From Spirosomataceae bacterium TFI 002 (GTDB lineage: Bacteria > Bacteroidota > Bacteroidia > Cytophagales > Spirosomataceae), in the NCBI GenBank assembly GCA_900230115.1, contig LT907983.1:806001-870000 (forward strand): a DNA stretch of 64,000 bases. Direction: 5' to 3'. Position numbers and translations under genes: made by a program. How positions within the stretch are numbered: position 1 is the first letter of the stretch; the number at the start of each line of letters is the position of its first letter. Positions 60,897 through 64,000 of the stretch are shown one piece after another. The notes below the pieces were generated by a model. The model was given only the letters and a program-made list of their open reading frames with translations. It was not told the origin of the DNA and ran no database searches.

Positions 60897-60920
60897 ATCG
60901 TTATATTGCAATAATACGAT
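60897..60920. promoter_or_regulatory. ArsR operator (24-bp near-perfect palindrome)
   Basis: ATCGT-TA-TATTGCAATA-AT-ACGAT: 10 of 12 base pairs are symmetric around a TTGCAA centre. It overlaps the proposed -7 box of the arsR promoter and ends 8 bp before the ATG, where a bound repressor would block transcription. Confidence 0.7.
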
Positions 60921-60940
60921 AAGCATATGCTTCAAACAAA
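60909..60940 (-). promoter_or_regulatory. arsR operon promoter
   Basis: On the minus strand a -33 TTTG (60940-60937) is followed after 20 nt by TATTATTG (60916-60909), one base off TAnnTTTG. A 12-bp palindrome AAGCATATGCTT (60921-60932) lies in the spacer, next to the 24-bp operator. Confidence 0.6.
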
Positions 60941-61177
60941 TTAGTTCGAACAATTTTCAATAAAATGGGCAGAAAAAGTAGATCGTGGATACAAGTAGGG
61001 CCAAATAAGCCAATAATATTTTAACCGAGCTTCGATAATAAATGTGGTTTCAATTGATTTTTACTTGACGCACACTTGGTTTCATTGATAACTTTAAGCC
61101 TTTTATTTCGAATATCATAAAATTGTTATTTATTGCATTCGGTCTGTATTGAGTACTTATAGTTTAAGCTTATCCAT

Positions 61178-61687
61178 ATGAAACAAATTGTCTTTACTTT
61201 ATCATGTTGTTTGGCATTATTTAGCTGTACGGAACCCGTAGAGCTAAGTTCTGTAAGTGAAGAGAATTGGTCAAAAAGAACCATCGATATTAGTGCAAAA
61301 GATAGCTTGGAGTACGGAAAGTCTTACTTATCCATATACTCTGCGATTTACAGTATGTCGGAACATAAAACCCACAACTTAACCGCAATGGTGAGTTTGA
61401 GAAATATCAGTGATGTGGATACCATTTATGTGCAAAGAGCAGAGTACTATGACACTCATGGCACTTCAGTTCGTAAATACTTCGACAAAACTATCTTTCT
61501 TGCACCGCTAGAAACAACAGAAATAATAATAGATGAACTCGACTCTACAGGTGGCACGGGCTCAAACTTTATTTTCGAATGGAAGATTCCACATGGCTGT
61601 CCAAAACCACTTTTTGAAGGTATCATGAACTCAACCATGGGTCAGCAGGGATTGTCGTTTACAACGCACGCCATTCAGATCAAATAA
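61178..61687 (+). CDS. DUF3124 domain lipoprotein
   Basis: 169 residues; lipobox LFS-C (Cys17). The DUF3124 pattern is present: 'YLSIYSAIYSMSEHKTHNLTAMVSLRNISDVDTIYVQRAEYYDTHG', 'LAPLETTEIIIDELDSTGGTGSNFIFEW' and a terminal QGLSFTTHAIQI. The family is a periplasmic immunoglobulin-like domain of unknown function. It converges with the barrel gene, with 17 bp between stops. Confidence 0.88.
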   Translation: MKQIVFTLSCCLALFSCTEPVELSSVSEENWSKRTIDISAKDSLEYGKSYLSIYSAIYSMSEHKTHNLTAMVSLRNISDVDTIYVQRAEYYDTHGTSVRKYFDKTIFLAPLETTEIIIDELDSTGGTGSNFIFEWKIPHGCPKPLFEGIMNSTMGQQGLSFTTHAIQIK

Positions 61688-61704
61688 GGAACAGAGGTCT
61701 TGTT

Positions 61705-62322
61705 TTACAAATCCTTAAAATAGAACCTCCCACCAATCCTGATTCTGAAGTTGGAAACATCTGGCACATCCTCTATACCGCCAACACCGTTGATCGTAAA
61801 ACTGCTCATATTTCCTGTACTTCCAGCCAAGTTTGCAGTAATTAAAAGATTACGATTTAAGAAGAAATTGAGTCCCGCTCCATAAGCAAAACCAATTCCA
61901 CTAAACGCGTATTCAACTTGCTGATTATTGAAGAATATAGGGCTAACCGATACACCTTGGTTTCCAACTCCAAGCTCAACATACGGTCTAAACTTTTTTG
62001 TTGTAGCACCAGGATTGAACCTCGCCATTAACTCAGCATTACCCATTGTGAAATAATCCCATTCGTTTTCTAAAGCAAGGGTACTAAAATCAAACCGTCC
62101 TATGACTTCGAAACGCTGTGTAATTCCATAGCCAAGTTCCACACCTACTCCTACCCCATTTGATTCTTGATCATCCAATAGCGTGAAATAATCAGACGAC
62201 CAGCCGAGTGAATTAAAATTAACTCCCACACTGAAACCTTCTGTATTTGATTTCATTTCTAGTGGGCCTTCTTGAGCGAAAGTGAAATTGGATGTTAAGA
62301 GTATAATCAAGATTTTTTTCAT
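61705..62322 (-). CDS. small outer-membrane beta-barrel protein
   Basis: 205 residues; signal peptide ending TFAQ. About eight amphipathic strands ('GFSVGVNFNSLGWSS', 'GVGVGVELGYGITQRFEVIGRFDFS', 'FRPYVELGVGNQGVSV') and a C-terminal FRIRIGGRFYF give an OmpX/OmpA-like eight-stranded barrel. It is 11 bp from the stop of the Ser/Thr kinase gene, on the same strand, so probably cotranscribed. Confidence 0.85.
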   Translation of the reverse strand: MKKILIILLTSNFTFAQEGPLEMKSNTEGFSVGVNFNSLGWSSDYFTLLDDQESNGVGVGVELGYGITQRFEVIGRFDFSTLALENEWDYFTMGNAELMARFNPGATTKKFRPYVELGVGNQGVSVSPIFFNNQQVEYAFSGIGFAYGAGLNFFLNRNLLITANLAGSTGNMSSFTINGVGGIEDVPDVSNFRIRIGGRFYFKDL

Positions 62323-62333
62323 TGTTTCTAGTT

Positions 62334-64000
62334 TTAAATTTCAATAGTTATGTAAGTCGTTTCGGCAATGAATTGCTGGCCTTTTGAAAAAACAACTGAG
62401 CTTCCAGAGGATTCACCTACAAGTCGAAAAACAGCAGCTTTAACTGGTATCCATTGCCCATTTTCGGCTTTTACTTCCTTTATCCTAATCTCCATAACTT
62501 CTTTTCTTAATGCATTGGATTTACGTATGTCTGACACCACACCTCGAGCCATTGCACCTTTAGAGAACACTGTTACTCCTTTAATAACCAGAGGTTTCGT
62601 AACTACAAAAGATGTATTATGCCCCTCACTTACATTAGCAGAATTAACGGTTTCTTGTAAGGCCACCGTGATTTTTTGGCCACTCAATGTTATTTTTTGT
62701 GGCTTTGCGACATTTGAGACCGGCTTTGGCTCTTCTTTTACAACTGGAACTTCCTGCCTTACTTCTTCTTTCGTTACCTCTTCCACCTTTTCCTTTTTCA
62801 CAGGTTCTGGTTGCTCTTTCACTGGGAGCTTTGTTTTTCTACTTTGAGATTCGTCCTTTTTTACTTCTCGTTCCTTCACTTTTGGAGGATTCTCTTCTTG
62901 AGTGTCATTGTTAGGTTTATTTATGTTATTTCCAAATGGAATTGGTTGTGTTACACCACTATTGCTCGGTTGTATAACTTCTGCGACTTCTTCCATTTCT
63001 GGAGAAACTTCCTGGGGATCAATTACTTCTTTACTTGGAGAAATTGCAAACAAAATAGTAAGTGCTAGCACTACAGATCCACTTAAAATATACCAAACTT
63101 TATGGGTTTCAAATGACGGAATCTTCCATGCTATTTTGGGAACTGTGGGGAGCTTAACATTAATTTTAGGCTTTTTGAAATTGGCAAAAACCGGGCTTGG
63201 TTTTGTTTTAGGAACTTCCAATTTTATTGCATCCAACGCTGCCGAAAGCTCTTGTGCTGTTGCATACCTATTGTTTGGCTTTTTGTCCAAAAGCTTTTTT
63301 ATAACCACCCATAAGTCCTTAGGAATTTCAACCGATCGCTCCGAAATTGCAATAGGCTTGTTATGAATGATCTGCTGCATGAGATCATAATCCGTATTTG
63401 CATGGAAAGGCATTTTTGCGGTCAGCAACTCGTACATGACAACTCCTAGAGCATACAAATCTGATTGAACAGAAGGCTCCCCTCCTTTCAAAAGCTCAGG
63501 GGCAATATACTCTAGTGTTCCTACAAGCCGATTGACTTGCGTTAACTTCTCGCTACCAACAGCTTTAGCAATACCAAAGTCCATGATTTTAACCTGATTG
63601 TCATTGGTAACTATAAGGTTGGCTGGTTTTAAATCTCGGTGAAAAACACCTTTAAAATGTGCATGAATCAAACCCTGAATCGCTTGTTTGGCAATTCTTA
63701 ATGTTGAATTAACTGAAAAGTGGCCTGTTTTTTTAAGCTTTCTTTCTAAATCCTCCCCTTCGATGTACTCCATCACCATGAAGAAATCTCCTTGATCTTC
63801 AATGAAGTTATGAAGTGTGGCAATATTGGGATGGTTTAGTCTCGCGAGAATCTGAGCTTCATTTTTGAATCTCTCAAAAAATGTCGATTGTGAAATCAAA
63901 TTGGGATGCAACATTTTGAGTGCTACATCACGGCCCAAAATGGTATCTACAGCACGATAAACGGTTCCCATGCCGCCTTCACCTATGAGTTCTTCAATTC
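62334..64000 (-). CDS. Ser/Thr protein kinase with transmembrane segment and extracytoplasmic domain (5' end off the window)
   Basis: The frame stays open to the right edge; bases beyond the first ATG at 63971 read IEELIGEGG, the glycine loop, so the true start is outside. Kinase motifs: ALKML (Lys), HRDLKPANL (catalytic Asp), DFGIAKA, APELLKGG. A membrane helix near residues 290-308 of the visible part follows a basic linker. Outside is a Pro/Glu/Lys-rich stretch (~330-420), then a ~120-residue beta-rich domain ('VTLSGQKITVAL'-like start, 'FVVTKPLVIKGVTVFSKGAMARGVVSD'). This is a bacterial Hanks-type kinase layout with a putative envelope sensor. Its gene is followed by the small barrel protein. 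Confidence 0.92.
   Translation of the reverse strand, partial: IEELIGEGGMGTVYRAVDTILGRDVALKMLHPNLISQSTFFERFKNEAQILARLNHPNIATLHNFIEDQGDFFMVMEYIEGEDLERKLKKTGHFSVNSTLRIAKQAIQGLIHAHFKGVFHRDLKPANLIVTNDNQVKIMDFGIAKAVGSEKLTQVNRLVGTLEYIAPELLKGGEPSVQSDLYALGVVMYELLTAKMPFHANTDYDLMQQIIHNKPIAISERSVEIPKDLWVVIKKLLDKKPNNRYATAQELSAALDAIKLEVPKTKPSPVFANFKKPKINVKLPTVPKIAWKIPSFETHKVWYILSGSVVLALTILFAISPSKEVIDPQEVSPEMEEVAEVIQPSNSGVTQPIPFGNNINKPNNDTQEENPPKVKEREVKKDESQSRKTKLPVKEQPEPVKKEKVEEVTKEEVRQEVPVVKEEPKPVSNVAKPQKITLSGQKITVALQETVNSANVSEGHNTSFVVTKPLVIKGVTVFSKGAMARGVVSDIRKSNALRKEVMEIRIKEVKAENGQWIPVKAAVFRLVGESSGSSVVFSKGQQFIAETTYITIEI

Noticed and set aside
58967-60940. Arsenic cluster as a mobile island
   Set aside because: No transposase, integrase, tRNA or flanking direct repeats seen nearby, and base composition looks like its neighbours.
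62368-62847. 159-codon plus-strand frame opposite the kinase
   Set aside because: Shadow of the Pro/Glu/Lys-rich linker coding region; Ser/Thr/Phe-rich low complexity.

Overview
The window comes from a low-GC member of the Bacteroidota, most likely a cytophagal lineage (inference). The evidence is SusC/SusD-type nutrient uptake genes, a Por-type (T9SS) C-terminal sorting domain, a GLPGLI protein beside an outer-membrane barrel, membrane-bound AraC regulators, and promoters of the TAnnTTTG type. No rRNA, tRNA, CRISPR array, intact insertion sequence or phage gene was seen.

Layout. 1-14.2 kb: secreted and surface proteins, namely a 1327-residue beta-helix protein, a SRPBCC protein, a secreted TIM-barrel glycosidase, a zinc-protease-like lipoprotein, a fungalysin (M36) protease and a Crp/Fnr regulator. 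The beta-helix protein and the M36 protease end in the same Gly-Cys tail domain and share a nearly identical promoter/leader. 14.6-19.5 kb: an outer-membrane barrel plus GLPGLI pair, a peptidoglycan amidase lipoprotein and a DUF2306 membrane protein. 19.6-24.5 kb: mostly housekeeping genes on the plus strand (YbjQ, a 34-residue membrane microprotein, a PAP2-like protein, hemC, a VOC protein, a cyclophilin, an RmlD-like reductase, DUF2461). These are followed by the decayed remains of a DUF1016/YhcG nuclease gene.

25.8-38.3 kb is a Sus-like alpha-glucan utilisation locus. It has a membrane AraC regulator carrying two starch-binding-like domains outside the membrane, a GH53 endo-galactanase, SusC (frameshifted at an A8 run), SusD, a SusE/F-like lipoprotein with three tandem glycan-binding repeats, a strong terminator, then two GH13 enzymes (an archaeal-type alpha-amylase lipoprotein and a cyclomaltodextrinase/neopullulanase-like enzyme). 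The likely logic is that the sensor binds oligosaccharide in the periplasm and its cytoplasmic helix-turn-helix switches on uptake and degradation. 38.4-43.5 kb: an M1 aminopeptidase, a uracil-DNA glycosylase-family protein, a TPR-like secreted protein and a sulfatase lipoprotein.

43.6-53.7 kb is a six-gene, all-minus-strand locus that looks like an uncharacterised envelope or exopolysaccharide system: an LTA-synthase-like enzyme fused to TPRs, a YaiO-type outer-membrane barrel with TPRs, a GAF/multi-PAS hybrid histidine kinase with HPt, a stand-alone receiver, a HEAT-repeat membrane protein and a processive GT2 synthase. No DNA-binding output is present, so signalling may act directly on the synthase.

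54.6-64 kb: a Tat-exported Gfo/Idh/MocA oxidoreductase, a T9SS-exported endonuclease/exonuclease/phosphatase-fold protein, an arsenic cluster without an efflux pump (arsR, DUF6428, arsN1-like acetyltransferase, thioredoxin-type arsenate reductase) with a clear operator, a DUF3124 lipoprotein, an outer-membrane barrel, and a Ser/Thr kinase that runs off the right edge.

Start codons were moved inward where a signal peptide or the family N-terminus required it. Domain names come from motif recognition by eye, not from database searches.
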